Origin: Apostichopus japonicus
Lineage: Eukaryota > Echinodermata > Holothuroidea > Aspidochirotida > Stichopodidae
NCBI RefSeq assembly: GCF_037975245.1
Contig: NC_092571.1
Coordinates: 25,808,564-25,872,563 of the forward strand
DNA length: 64,000 bases
Direction of reading: 5' to 3'
The translations under genes and the position numbers were made by a program. Positions 27,001 through 36,136 of this stretch are shown one piece after another. A model generated the notes under the pieces. The model ran no database searches. It had not been told where the DNA came from and saw only the letters and a program-made list of their open reading frames with translations. Each line of letters opens with the position of its first letter. Positions within the stretch are counted from its first letter, which is position 1.

Positions 27001-30000
27001 ATGTGGTCCCAACTCTTTTTCTAGGTGACTGCTTTCCTGTTGTTTCTCTAGGTTTTCATTCTAGTTTACATACTCTTTGAGAAGTTTTACTATGTGGTCC
27101 CAACTCTTTTTCGAGGTGACTGCTTTCCTGTTGTTTCTCTAGGTTTTCAATCTAGTTTCCATACTCTTTGAGAAGTTTTACTATGTGGTCCCAACTCTTT
27201 TTCTAGGTGACTGCTTTCCTGTTGTTTCTCTAGGTTTTCATTCTAGTTTACATACTCTTTGAGAAGTTTTACTATGTGGTCCCAACTCTTTTTCGAGGTG
27301 ACTGCTTTCCTGTTGTTTCTCTAGGTTTTCATTCTAGTTTACATACTCTTTGAGAAGTTTTACTATGTGGTCCCAACTCTTTTTCTAGGTGACTGCTTTC
27401 CTGTTGTTTCTCTAGGTTTTCATTCTAGTTTCCATACTCTTTGAGAAGTTTTACTATGTGGTCCCAACTCTTTTTCGAGGTGACTGCTTTCCTGTTGTTT
27501 CTCTAGGTTTTCATTCTAGTTTCCATACTCTTTGAGAAGTTTTACTATGTGGTCCCAACTCTTTTTCTAGGTGACTGCTTTCCTGTTGTTTCTCTAGGTT
27601 TTCATTCTAGTTTACATACTCTTTGAGAAGTTTTACTATGTGGTCCCAACTCTTTTTCTAGGTGACTGCTTTCCTGTTGTTTCTCTAGGTTTTCATTCTA
27701 GTTTACATACTCTTTGAGAAGTTTTACTATGTGGTCCCAACTCTTTATCTAGGTGACTGCTTTCCTGTTGTTTCTCTAGGTTTCATTCTAGTTTCCATAC
27801 TCTTTGAAAAGTTTTACTATGTGGTCCCAACTCTTTATCTAGGTGACTGCTTTCCTGTTGTTTCTCTAGGTTTTCATTCTAGTTTCCATACTCTTTGAGA
27901 AGTTTTACTATGTGGTCCCAAGTCTTAATTTAGGTGACTGCTTTCCTGTTGTTTCTCTAGGTTTTCATTCTAGTTTTCATTTCTAGTTTTCATACTCTTT
28001 GAGAAGTGTTACTATGTGGTCTCCCAACTCTTTATCTACTGTAGGTGACTGCTTTCCTGTTGTTTCTCTAGGTTTTCATTCTAGTTTGATTCTAGTTTCC
28101 ATACTCTTTGAGAAGTTTTACTATGTGGTCCCAACTCTTTATTTAGGTGACTGATGCCCTGTTGTTTCTCTACTTTGGCATCTAAGATTTCTTTCTTTTG
28201 TCGACAGAAAACATGGTTTTACTGGGATCCATGCAGAGGGGAGAATTAGAGTACTTACTGGAGAAAAAGATTGGGAGAGCTCGAAGGTTAATAGTTGTCA
28301 CAGAGAGGAAGATGAGAGAAAGAGGAGCAGATGAGGAGGACAGAGTTATGAGGGCAATGGGACAAAATGCAACAATAGTATCCTTCCATAGACAGGTATG
28401 GCATCACATAATGTGTAGGTTATACAATGTCCTTCCATAGACTGGTATGGCATTAAAGGTAGTGTAGCTTATACTATTATACTATAACAGAGGGCCTTCC
28501 ATAGACAGGTATGGCATTAAATATAATGTACGGTAGGTTATACAACAATAGTAGCCTTCCATAGACTGGTATGGCATTATATGTATCTTAGGTTATCCGA
28601 CAATAGTGTCCTTCCATAGACAGGTATGGCATTGAATATTAGTTAGGTTATACGACAATAGTGGCCTTCCATAGACTGGTATAGCATCACATGAAGTGTA
28701 GGTTATACAACAATAGTGGCCTTCCATAGACAGTATATAGTGCAAGTTATATAACACTGGTGTCCTTCCATAGACTGGTATGGCATTATACAAAGTGTAA
28801 GTAATACAACTATAATAGGGTCCTTCCATAGAAAGGTATGGCATTAAATATAGTGCAGTTATGCTATTATACTTATAACAGAGGGCTTTCATAGACAGTT
28901 ATGGCATTAAATGTACAGTAGGTTATACAACTATAATAGTTTCCTCCCTTTGATAGGTATGACATTAAATATATGTAGGTTAAACAACAATAGTGTCCTT
29001 CCATAGACAGGTACAAAATCTCCTGTTGTCATCATTTAGATGAATTTAAACACTATCTGGATTAGAATAAGGTCACTGAAAGTGATTACATTGTCTGTGT
29101 GTGTTTGTTTCACAGTCCGATGGTAATACTGAGGGTGGAGGAATAACGATATCTCCAGTTGAAGACAGTAAGTTGACGTTTGTTATTTAATATATTAACT
29201 GATGTTTGTGACTTTTAATTTCAAGATTTATAATCGGCCTTTCATTCCCTAAAGCCACTTCCATAATCTACTGAAGACCTCTGACAGGAGAAATACACTG
29301 ACAACAGATGGCAGGACTTCATTAGGAAAATTCAAAATATTCTACGTCGTTAGTTGAAATCCTTCTCTCAATGATTTGTCCATAACTCCATGGAATAGAA
29401 TATGGCAGGTGGCCTTGAATGTCATCATGCTTGATATGTATGACAAGCACAGTTACTAAACTTACATAATATTATGCTTGGAATGTGGTACATTTTGAGT
29501 AAAATACAGAGCATTTTGTCTTGTAAGAACAATAATCTTCCTCTGTGGGTTATGGATTTTAACATAATAATAAATAATTTAAAACAACGACAACTTATGC
29601 CCAGTTACCCACGGTGATGTCACCTACTTTCCATTTTCTTCAGACATTCATGAATATGCATGACAAAAACATTTATAAAATTGTGTGGTTTTCATGAAGT
29701 GATGCAAACAGTTAACATCTTAATAGCATTGCATCATTAATGTGGATCTTTAACTGGACGACAACATAGCAACACTGAAATTGTACCACAACATCATCCA
29801 TATTAATTTGATATTGCTAGATGTACTCGTTAACAATCGTTAACATTCCTTTCTTTTTTATTATTCTCCCTTCACAGAAACACCAAGAGAAACAGAGGTA
29901 AGAGCTATTTTCAATTGTAGCAATGTTTATTATCTCTTTTTGTCTTGCACTTTGTGGCTATTTTTTTCCCCACTTTGCTTTCAGTGTTTTATTAACTGCA

Positions 30001-33000
30001 CATTGCATTATGCCTGGAATGTGGATTATTTTGTTTATCATTGCTGCAGACAGGGTTGATCAGAAAAAAAGTAACATTTAAAGTAGAAAACAAAGATTAC
30101 TTTGTTATTTTACTTGTCGTTTGAAATCATGCGTAGTAATAGTAAAGAAGAAAAACAAGCAGTTAGTTTATTTTGGCTTTTAAATGCAATGTAAAAGGGG
30201 GTGTTGAAAACATGGAAATGGGATGGGAAGGAGGGGGTGGGAAGGGGGAGGGAGAGGGAGAGGGGGAAGGGAATCTAAATTATTGTCTTTTTTCCTGGTC
30301 TCGCTTCCTCCTACTGCTTGCTTCCCCTTTCTAATTATTCTGCTGTAGTTTTAGGTTAAGAACCGGAATAGAAAAGAAAAAAAAAATAGCTGAGCAAAAT
30401 GTATGAATTTTATTAATGCTGGTTTGGTTGGATCTGTTAGTTTTTAATCCTAATTTGCAGACAAGGTTCAGATAGGTAGAGACGCTAAAGAGGAGAGCGG
30501 AGTTCAATGCGTTAATGAAGTAATGAAAATTTAGCCTCTGAAGAAGATCCTGCTAGGATCGAACCGTCAGGCCAACTTACTTTTACACAATGAAGTAATG
30601 GCGACGGATCCTGTTGCAAGCCAAAGTGCATGAATTATTGCGCACATACATCCTGGCAGTCAGTAAAGTGGTGCTACTCAGATAATGCAAAGAAAAAGCT
30701 ACAATTTTTAGACACAGTGAGCAGGCATAGAGCTGTCAAATTTAGACTTACTTCAAGCATAAACTATTTAATACACAATTATACAATTGGATGAATCAGT
30801 GGGCATTCCCCCCCCCCCCCCCCCAAAAAAAAGAAGAAGATATTTACAGCATTTTGTGCACCAATTTCTGGTCACTGTAGAGCACCTCATGTTTTCCCAT
30901 TAGTTTGATTGTTAGATGCTTTTCTTTGCTTTGTTTTTTTCCCTCTCTTTATCACCTGCACCTCCTCTGCATGGCTCCACTCCCTCCTGCCTACCTCCTA
31001 CTCCTGCATGTCGGTAGGACCACTACGACACTATCAACTCGGCTTCCACTACCAGTAACCGTAGTGACTCTAGCTCGGGTAAACGCTATAAACTGGTGAG
31101 TTTTAGAGAGCGTTAACTGGTTTCTTTCCTTTGTCTATGTAGTAAAATGTAGTGCACATGAATACATAATTTGTGAAGCTTCAAGAGGTAAATGAAAACT
31201 GCCTGATCCACTTTTATGTAGTGAATAGTACAGCATCATGAACACGAGAAATGGCCGCCAAAAAAAAACAACCAAAAAAAACTTGGTTTTAGGAGTGAGA
31301 GTTTTTAGACTGTCAGTTTTCTTTTCAGGTTTTATGTTTTTCCAGTGTAAATTCTTTTTTGTGTGTGTGCAGGGGCCAACCTTGGATACATCTTAGACGG
31401 TTTCACTTCTTCCGCCCGCCCTCCCAGTCAAGAATAAAATTAAGAGGGGGTGGGCTTCAGTCCTGAGTGACAGAATATTGCTAAAAAAACTCCTAGTGTG
31501 TAGTACATTAATATATATATCATGTATACTGTACTGTACAACCTGTTAAAGCAGCAATATGTAGCACTCTCTTGCATCTAAAGATCTCTCTACGGACAAC
31601 ATTACACCTTAGCACGCACCCCCACTCCCCCCCTCCCCCCATGACAAAAGTGGTGGTTCGTCCCTTTGTTTGCATTGAACTTCTGTAGTATCTTGACAAT
31701 TTGAAAAATGTCCCAGGTCAAAATAATTACCAGGATCTTCATCTGTGTTTTTTTTTTTGGTTATAAAACTATCTGGTGTTGAGACATGAGATTTATCATA
31801 AAAACATTCCACATGTAAAATAAAAACAGCAGCATTGTTAAAACAGAGCCCTAGCTATGATATACAAACTGGGAATAATATGTTAGTCTAGACTCTAGAG
31901 CAAGCACCAAGTTTCTTTCCCTCCTTCCTTCCTTTTTTTTTCATTTTTGGTGCTTTGTAGTCTCAACACTAGTCAATGCTTTCACTATAAAATACTTGCA
32001 TAGAGCATTAGATTCTTGTCTGCATTTTTTTTCCCTACGGTAATGTGGCCAAAAGCAGCAACATTCATATGGTTAAATCTAGCATATTCAGTTCTTTAAG
32101 AAGCTTAATGGTGTTATAGATATTTATGGATATGTTACATTTTCCCCGCTTTTGACTTTCCTCCTATCTTTCTTATTTTTAATCCTGCTGCCCTATGTTT
32201 CTTGAATGTCTCCCTCTACGGCTTCCCTCTGCATAATCGCCTCTGGTCTGTTCAAGTATAAAGGAAAAAATGATTTGTTGTTTGTATATAAAATCAATAT
32301 AATCATTTTTGTTGTGACTGCCAAAAGTAGCATTTTATTCCACTTGAGGCACTTTGAAGGTTTGATCGCACCTGCTGCATTTCATTGCATTGTTCCGTTT
32401 GATATTTTGCAGCCGTTTGGAGAATTTGAAGATATGACTGTCGAAGAGGTGAGTGAAAGGATTGGAGGATGGGTATAAGACATTGATGACGACTCATGCA
32501 CTGTTTATTTATGTTTTATGAATATGTTTTATGAATATGTATATTCATGTTCATGCCTATGTTTATTCATAGTTGAACAGCTATACTGTTGATGTTTCAT
32601 TTCATGTACCATTCCATGCCGACAAACTGAACACTTGTTTCTCAGTTCTCTGTTTCTAGACAATAGAGAGGAGGCAGATTAGAATTGAGAAATCCCCAGA
32701 ATATGAATATGCATATTCCATCATATTAAATTTATTTCAGGCCATGATTAGCTTATGATACCTTTCAGTATGTCAAGTGATATATGATACCTAGTGTCTA
32801 AACAGCACTTCCTCAGAAAATTCTGCTGCTACAACAGAAGCAACACTATAATGTGTCAGCTCATTGACCTGAAGAGGTACATGAAATGAACAATGCAGTA
32901 AGGCAGGGTCAACCATGGCTAATCCCCACCCATAAACTGAGAGCTGTTCTTTAAATACATAGTGACTGGAACAGTTGACTGTGCGTTCATTCAAAGACAT

Positions 33001-36000
33001 GGATACAAATGTCTTAATTTAGCGCATATAAGTGATATTTTAAACCGATGGTCTGTCGGACCAACCAAATATGAGTTGTGACCGCTGTTTTGGTGGGTTG
33101 CTGCATTTCTGAGATGTAAAAACAAGTACAGAGCTTCCATACATTCTGAACATCCATTCCGCAGGGGGTGTGTCAAGTGGGTCGCAGCTTAGTTCTCATG
33201 AAAGATCTTGAGTCTGGGGCCTAAAATTTTGAGGACTACCGGTTTAATCGCTTCAAAAAAATGTTTACATTTAAGCACAAAAGCAGAATCACATTAGTGT
33301 TGGGATTTATCCTTTATATAGCAGATGTACCCAAGATTATGATAAATTTGCATATTGAATTCTGGGCTGAAGTTAGCATTTCAAGTTAGCATTTCAACAA
33401 GGAAAGGTCTTATACAGATCACGTTACACTTACATTCCAAGTAATGTGTATCTGATTATGGTCTTGATCTGGTTATCTAAACATGGCAAAACTAATTACT
33501 TTAAACAAACATTAAAACAATTTACCAAGGTAAAAGTTTGAGCCAGTTTGTCGTTACTTTTGTGGGAAAACCCAAACGTCATGTAACGTTGGTTTTGTCA
33601 GAGACCTGTGTAATGGTTACCTCCATCTTTAAATTTGTTTGCTTTCTCTTTCCTGGTTACATTTCATGGCATTTTCTGGACAGTATGGTGAGAGGCAGAT
33701 GGCCAGAGCACTGGTGTAATAATCACATTTGGATTATTAAATAATGAACAGACTTTGGGAAAAGGATAAGTTATATTAGAGCCCTGATTAACACTCTGTA
33801 CCACATGGTGCAATGAATCTTGAAATAAACTTAATTACTTTGGAAACCCTTGGTACCCTCCCCTAAAATTGGTATATACGCCCTAAAGTAACAAAAACAA
33901 TTTAAGTGGCTCCTCTTAATTAGGTATGTTACATGCACAATTTTGTAGGTAATTACATCTCCACTGGTAGGGTATTTTTACATGCACTGTTTGTAATCGC
34001 ATTACAGCATTCAGTAACAGCTCTACTTGTAATGGTATGTTACATGTACTGTAGGTTATCACACTACAGCATTCACTAACAGCTATACTTGTAATGGTAT
34101 GTTACCAGCACTGTATGTAATCACATTACAGGATTCAGTAACAGCTCTACTTGTAATGGTATGTTACATGCACTGTATGTAATCGCATTACAACATTCAG
34201 TAACAGCTCTACTTGTAATGGTATGTTACATGTACTGTAGGTTATCACACTACAGCATTCACTAACAGCTATACTTGTAATGGTATGTTACATGCACTGT
34301 ATGTAATCACATTACAGGATTCAGTAACAGCTCTACTTGTAATGGTATGTTACATGCACTGTATGTAATCGCATTACAGCATTCAGTAACAGCTATACTT
34401 GTAATGGTATGTTACATACACTGTAGGTTATCATATTGCAGCATTCAGTAACAGCTCTACTTGTAATGGTATGTTACATGCACTGTAGGTAATCACATTA
34501 CTGCATTCAGTAACAGCTCTACTTGTAATGGTATGTTACATGCACTGTAGGTAATCACATTACAGCATGCAATAACAGCATAACCAATATGGTATTTTAC
34601 TTGCCCTATATTTCATGATTACAGCATTCTGTAATCACAACTCCACTGGTAGGGTATATTACCTGTAGCTCACTTGTAAAAGTTTATTACATGCACTATA
34701 TGTTATCACATTACAACATTCAGTAACAGCTCTGCTGATAGGGTTATGGCAACTAAAGTACAAGCAATCTTATGTTACACGAATACAGCAATCGCTCATT
34801 CTTCACTTTGTTGTACACACACCGTAATAACTGGTTATTCACTTTGGGCTCTAGCTTTTACATAACATAACCTTTAATTATCACACCTAACCACATGTTG
34901 GAGTAATGATTCAATTGCTTGCTTTTCTTAAACCAATCAGCAAGAAGCATGGGAAGCTGAAGAATTAAAAGACCAGTTGGATCTGAAGGACAGCCATATT
35001 GATCCGGCTCCCTTTCAACTGGTTGAGAGAACATCACTTCATAAGGTGAGTCTGTTCTTTAAAGGTTATATTTTGTGATGTAGAATGCTTTACTTAATCC
35101 CATCTATCGAGCATCCAGTAAAACTCATTTTCAGTGCATTAAAGGTGAGATTTAAAATAAAACTTGGATTACATTTATTGGTTCAATAGCTGGTACAATG
35201 TGGGCATAAATATTATGATATTTGGGTGATGACATGCAACACTTTATTATTAAGCAAGGAGCCATAGTGCCCATTGGGCTCTTGTTAATATGATTTCTTT
35301 TCTTTTTTCCCTGTCTCAGGTCCATTCATTATTTTCTCTGCTGGGTCTCAGCCACGCCTACGTCACCACCCTGGGTAGATTAGTTGGTATCGTGGCTTTG
35401 AAGGAGGTAAACATTTCGTTCTTCTGATAAAGAAATATGATTTTTTTTTGTGTTTTTTTTTGTAATGTTTTATGACCATGGTTGACTGCAGTCACATCAA
35501 GTAACAATCCATGCTTAGTGTCTTGTCATGAGGGAATAGTTTTACCATTTTCTCCCAAGGGTAACACATTTCTTTCCATAGGGGGATATTCCACTACCCC
35601 TCCCAACCAACCCACACACCTACCCACTTACCCACCCACCCAAGAAATCTATGTTGCAATAAAGTGTCATGAGTTCTTACACACTTGCATGTTCCTCTTG
35701 TGAAGCATCTTGTCATATTTGCACTGACACTAGAAAATCTCATTTTCGAAACAGACCCACTTTGCCCAAGCCTACTACACTTTATAATCAGATGTATCTA
35801 GACCTAGCCTCCTTTTAATAAAAATAGTCAAAGATGGGACGGGGACGGGGGGGGGTGAAGGGGTGGTATTTGGGGCTGACGGCAGGAGGGCAAGGTAAAA
35901 TACTTCTTAGAAATATCATCAATGCATGTATGTATAGCATTCACCAAAACATTTGGTACTTTTGTGTTTATTTTATTTTAATAATGCAACAGTTGTAATT

Positions 36001-36136
36001 TTTTATGTAATTTGGTTCATTTTCTTCTTGTATTTGTCTCATTGTTTACCTCTAGATTCGCCAAGCAGTAGAACATTCCAACCGATACAGAAGTCAATCC
36101 AAATCACGGTCAGATACAGAAGAAAACCACCACTAG
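8950..36136 (+). CDS. CLCN2: ClC-2-like voltage-gated chloride channel gene (21 joined exons, N-terminus missing)
   Basis: Membrane chloride channel of the ClC-1/2/K group; dimeric, one pore per subunit, probably in the plasma membrane. Exons joined by GT/AG sites and matching phase give 750 residues (residue 1 = first full codon at 8952). Visible: transmembrane helix B after [15 protein letters not shown] (87-91); GKEGP (129-133) with gating glutamate 131; GVFMP filter motif (374-378); pore tyrosine 470 in QPSFYDSI; an N-glycosylation sequon NTT in the loop after YMAGE; CBS1 about 492-565; a charged linker; CBS2 about 680-735; stop at 36134-36136. A glutamate at the gating position is what channels and exchangers both carry; the ClC-2 group assignment rests on overall similarity and is channel-type by family knowledge. 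Human ClC-2 is about 900 residues, so the N-terminus and linker are shorter here. A ClC-1 or ClC-K label would be less good, but the gene may predate that split. Confidence 0.95.
11443..11571 (+). CDS. CLCN2: ClC exon: helix C region
   Basis: Acceptor ttttaacag, donor gtaagc. Residues 44-86 with [20 protein letters not shown], matching the helix C segment of ClC-2 (LQY-AWV--PVVL--FSAGF). Ends with one base of the glycine that opens the GSGIP motif. Confidence 0.93.
12909..13042 (+). CDS. CLCN2: ClC exon: GSGIP filter motif and GKE
   Basis: Acceptor tttttcag, donor gtaagt. Residues 87-131 begin with the GSGIP selectivity motif, continue through helices E-F ([20 protein letters not shown]) and end at GKE. 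The gating glutamate (131) is the last codon before the intron, as expected for GKEGP. Confidence 0.95.
13895..13972 (+). CDS. CLCN2: ClC exon: GPFVHLAS
   Basis: Phase 0 both ends, 26 codons; acceptor tctttag, donor gtaata. Completes the GKEGP motif with [16 protein letters not shown] and carries the loop after helix F (residues 132-157). Confidence 0.94.
16982..17186 (+). CDS. CLCN2: ClC exon: helices G-I
   Basis: Acceptor tgatttcag, donor gttaga. Residues 158-225: [33 protein letters not shown] and VRNYWRGFF are near-invariant ClC-1/2/K stretches. Preceded by a 3-kb intron. Confidence 0.96.
17609..17693 (+). CDS. CLCN2: ClC exon: [11 protein letters not shown] to FIG
   Basis: Acceptor ccctcacag, donor gtaagg; 85 bases, phase 2 in and 2 out. 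Residues 226-253 match the ClC-2 segment ETIAALFKT-FR-DFPFD-QEL. The following intron contains an inverted-repeat element. Confidence 0.94.
17783..18278. mobile_element. MITE-like element with long terminal inverted repeats
   Basis: The left end (aattgggtcaatccatgcca from 17783) and right end (tggcatggattgacccaatt to 18278) are inverted copies. The match extends about 55 bases inward with few mismatches, through gtcgaccctctcagaa and its complement. The 496-bp element has no credible coding capacity and contains short C-rich and A-rich runs. This is the structure of a non-autonomous DNA transposon. A palindromic aatt at both ends could be the target duplication or part of the repeat. Confidence 0.82.
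18323..18424 (+). CDS. CLCN2: ClC exon: GFGGALFVY
   Basis: Acceptor tcctgtttcag, donor gtaagt; 102 bases. Residues 254-287 carry [19 protein letters not shown], matching helix J of ClC-2 ([15 protein letters not shown]), then a basic loop. The inverted-repeat element ends just 44 bases upstream, so the remaining polypyrimidine tract is short. Confidence 0.94.
18908..18992 (+). CDS. CLCN2: ClC exon: helix K
   Basis: Acceptor ctcctcag, donor gtaagt; 85 bases. Residues 288-316, [18 protein letters not shown] then GLGRYMAGE, match the ClC-2 helix K and the start of its extracellular loop. Confidence 0.94.
19470..20110. repeat. diverged tandem repeat, period about 133-145 bp
   Basis: Four to five imperfect units in an intron, each with ggatgcacc, agtagaagaa and a ggtca-rich block. 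The word ggatgc recurs at 19585, 19718, 19863 and 20006. One unit contains aggtcaacagaggtca, a direct repeat of AGGTCA with 4-base spacing. Confidence 0.8.
20404..20532 (+). CDS. CLCN2: ClC exon: extracellular loop and helix L
   Basis: Acceptor ctctgtag, donor gtaatt; 43 codons, phase 0. Residues 317-359: [17 protein letters not shown] contains the N-glycosylation sequon NTT, at the place where ClC-2 has NRT. Then [14 protein letters not shown] begins the next membrane helix. Confidence 0.94.
20731..20960. repeat. 43-bp tandem repeat
   Basis: About 5.3 copies of a unit with cccctcccctgggccacact and tacaagtactttgtatatat. Copies are nearly identical, so recent. Because 43 is not a multiple of 3, all frames of the repeat appear as overlapping ORFs; not coding. 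Confidence 0.93.
21302..21482 (+). CDS. CLCN2: ClC exon: GVFMP filter motif, helices M-N
   Basis: Acceptor ttgtctctag, donor gtgagt. Residues 360-419: [20 protein letters not shown] contains the third selectivity motif (GxFxP), followed by [14 protein letters not shown] and IPGGYAVVG, all characteristic of ClC-2. Confidence 0.96.
21505..22080. repeat. C/A-rich imperfect repeat tract
   Basis: Low-complexity intron sequence built from variants of ccaaccacactgaccacccc and gactacccagacttcccc, with irregular period. Strong strand asymmetry (almost no G for more than 500 bases). Confidence 0.85.
22505..22602 (+). CDS. CLCN2: ClC exon: helices O-P
   Basis: Acceptor tttcttag, donor gtaagt. Residues 420-452: [20 protein letters not shown] and [13 protein letters not shown], near-identical to the ClC-2 consensus. 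Confidence 0.95.
23081..23196 (+). CDS. CLCN2: ClC exon: helix Q-R, pore tyrosine
   Basis: Acceptor ctattccag, donor gtaagt. Residues 453-490: [20 protein letters not shown] includes the conserved anion-coordinating tyrosine (470) in [16 protein letters not shown] leads into the cytoplasmic domain. Confidence 0.95.
23400..25570. repeat. 71-bp minisatellite array
   Basis: About 30 copies in one ClC intron. The unit contains cagggctggggtacggcctt, gggcattccagcttgtggtt and tagttaacct. Single-base variants (ttcaggg/tacaggg, gttaacc/gttgacc, tacgggg/aatgggg) are shuffled among units. G-rich on the plus strand, unlike the surrounding sequence. Confidence 0.95.
25936..26069 (+). CDS. CLCN2: ClC exon: CBS domain 1, first half
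   Basis: Acceptor ccttcgcag, donor gtgact. Residues 491-535: [17 protein letters not shown] starts CBS1 (compare V-DIMV-DV in ClC-2). It is bracketed by two large tandem arrays in the introns on either side. The donor sequence caggtgact also occurs, slightly changed, in each unit of the downstream array. Confidence 0.93.
26154..28170. repeat. 91-bp minisatellite array with splice-like sequences
   Basis: About 22 copies in the ClC intron between the two CBS1 exons. Each unit contains ttgtttctctagg (acceptor-like) and, 64 bases later, ctaggtgact (donor-like, resembling the true donor at 26070). Units are highly alike, alternating mainly at tttttct/tttttcg/tttatct and tttcc/tttac. Confidence 0.95.
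28208..28395 (+). CDS. CLCN2: ClC exon: CBS domain 1, second half, and linker
   Basis: Acceptor ttgtcgacag, donor gtatgg; 188 bases. Residues 536-598: [20 protein letters not shown] closes CBS1 (ClC-2 has SPESMILLGSIER), then a highly charged linker ([13 protein letters not shown]). The last 25 or so bases and the donor are repeated many times in the following intron. Confidence 0.92.
28370..29012. repeat. tandem repeat derived from an exon end and its donor site
   Basis: About 12 diverged copies, spaced roughly 45-65 bp, of ccttccatagacaggtatgg plus flanking gttatacaacaatagtg. The first copy is the 3' end of the exon ending at 28395 together with its 5' splice site. Confidence 0.9.
29116..29167 (+). 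CDS. CLCN2: ClC small linker exon
   Basis: Acceptor gtttcacag, donor gtaagt; 52 bases. Residues 599-615 ([17 protein letters not shown]), an inter-CBS linker without family-level conservation. Called from splice sites and from exact phase with both neighbours. Together with the next 20-base exon it makes 72 bases, so the pair could be skipped in frame. Confidence 0.75.
29878..29897 (+). CDS. CLCN2: ClC 20-base linker microexon
   Basis: Acceptor cccttcacag, donor gtaaga. Encodes KTPRETE with phase 2 in and 0 out. Its phase is the one needed to join the exons on either side, but at this length chance cannot be excluded. Confidence 0.62.
30541..30597. repeat. dispersed repeat fragment related to the 38.7-kb palindrome
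   Basis: gatcctgctaggatcgaacc and gtcaggccaacttactttta match one arm of the palindrome at 38706-38770, here without the other long arm. Probably the end of a dispersed inverted-repeat element. Confidence 0.65.
31018..31095 (+). CDS. CLCN2: ClC linker exon, Ser/Thr-rich
   Basis: Acceptor tgtcggtag, donor gtgagt; 26 codons, phase 0 both ends, so it could be a cassette exon. Residues 623-648 ([20 protein letters not shown] then GKRYKL) form a serine-rich, probably phosphorylatable linker between the CBS domains. No family motif. Confidence 0.7.
32413..32448 (+). CDS. CLCN2: ClC 36-base exon before CBS2
   Basis: Acceptor tattttgcag, donor gtgagt; 12 codons, phase 0. [12 protein letters not shown]; this acidic stretch shortly before CBS2 is a recognisable feature of ClC-1/2 linkers. 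Could be skipped without a frame change. Confidence 0.8.
33041..33246. mobile_element. possible short inverted-repeat element
   Basis: taaaccgatggtc at the left and gactaccggttta at the right are imperfect inverse copies about 205 bp apart. The right half (gtggg, tctggggcct, tgaggactacc) has a hAT-like look. No clear target duplication. Confidence 0.3.
33960..34575. repeat. 62-bp tandem repeat
   Basis: About ten copies in the intron before the CBS2 exons. The unit holds acttgtaatggtatgttaca, tgcactgta, taatcacattacagcattca and gtaacagctct. Copies alternate between two subtypes (gtatgtaatcacatta / gtaggttatcacacta). Further diverged copies run to about 34740. Confidence 0.92.
34941..35045 (+). 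CDS. CLCN2: ClC exon: start of CBS domain 2
   Basis: Acceptor aaccaatcag, donor gtgagt; 35 codons. Residues 661-695: [20 protein letters not shown] then [14 protein letters not shown]. The ending matches ClC-1/2 CBS2 (IDP-PFQLVE-TSLHK), which begins just before this point. Confidence 0.94.
35320..35406 (+). CDS. CLCN2: ClC exon: CBS domain 2
   Basis: Acceptor cctgtctcag, donor gtaaac; 29 codons. Residues 696-724: [20 protein letters not shown] then LVGIVALKE, the core of CBS2, nearly identical to ClC-2. Confidence 0.96.
36056..36136 (+). CDS. CLCN2: ClC last coding exon
   Basis: Acceptor ttacctctag; residues 725-750, [20 protein letters not shown] then TEENHH and TAG. The C-terminus is short compared with vertebrate ClC-2, which continues well past CBS2. 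Confidence 0.9.
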   Translation: MRQAVEHSNRYRSQSKSRSDTEENHH

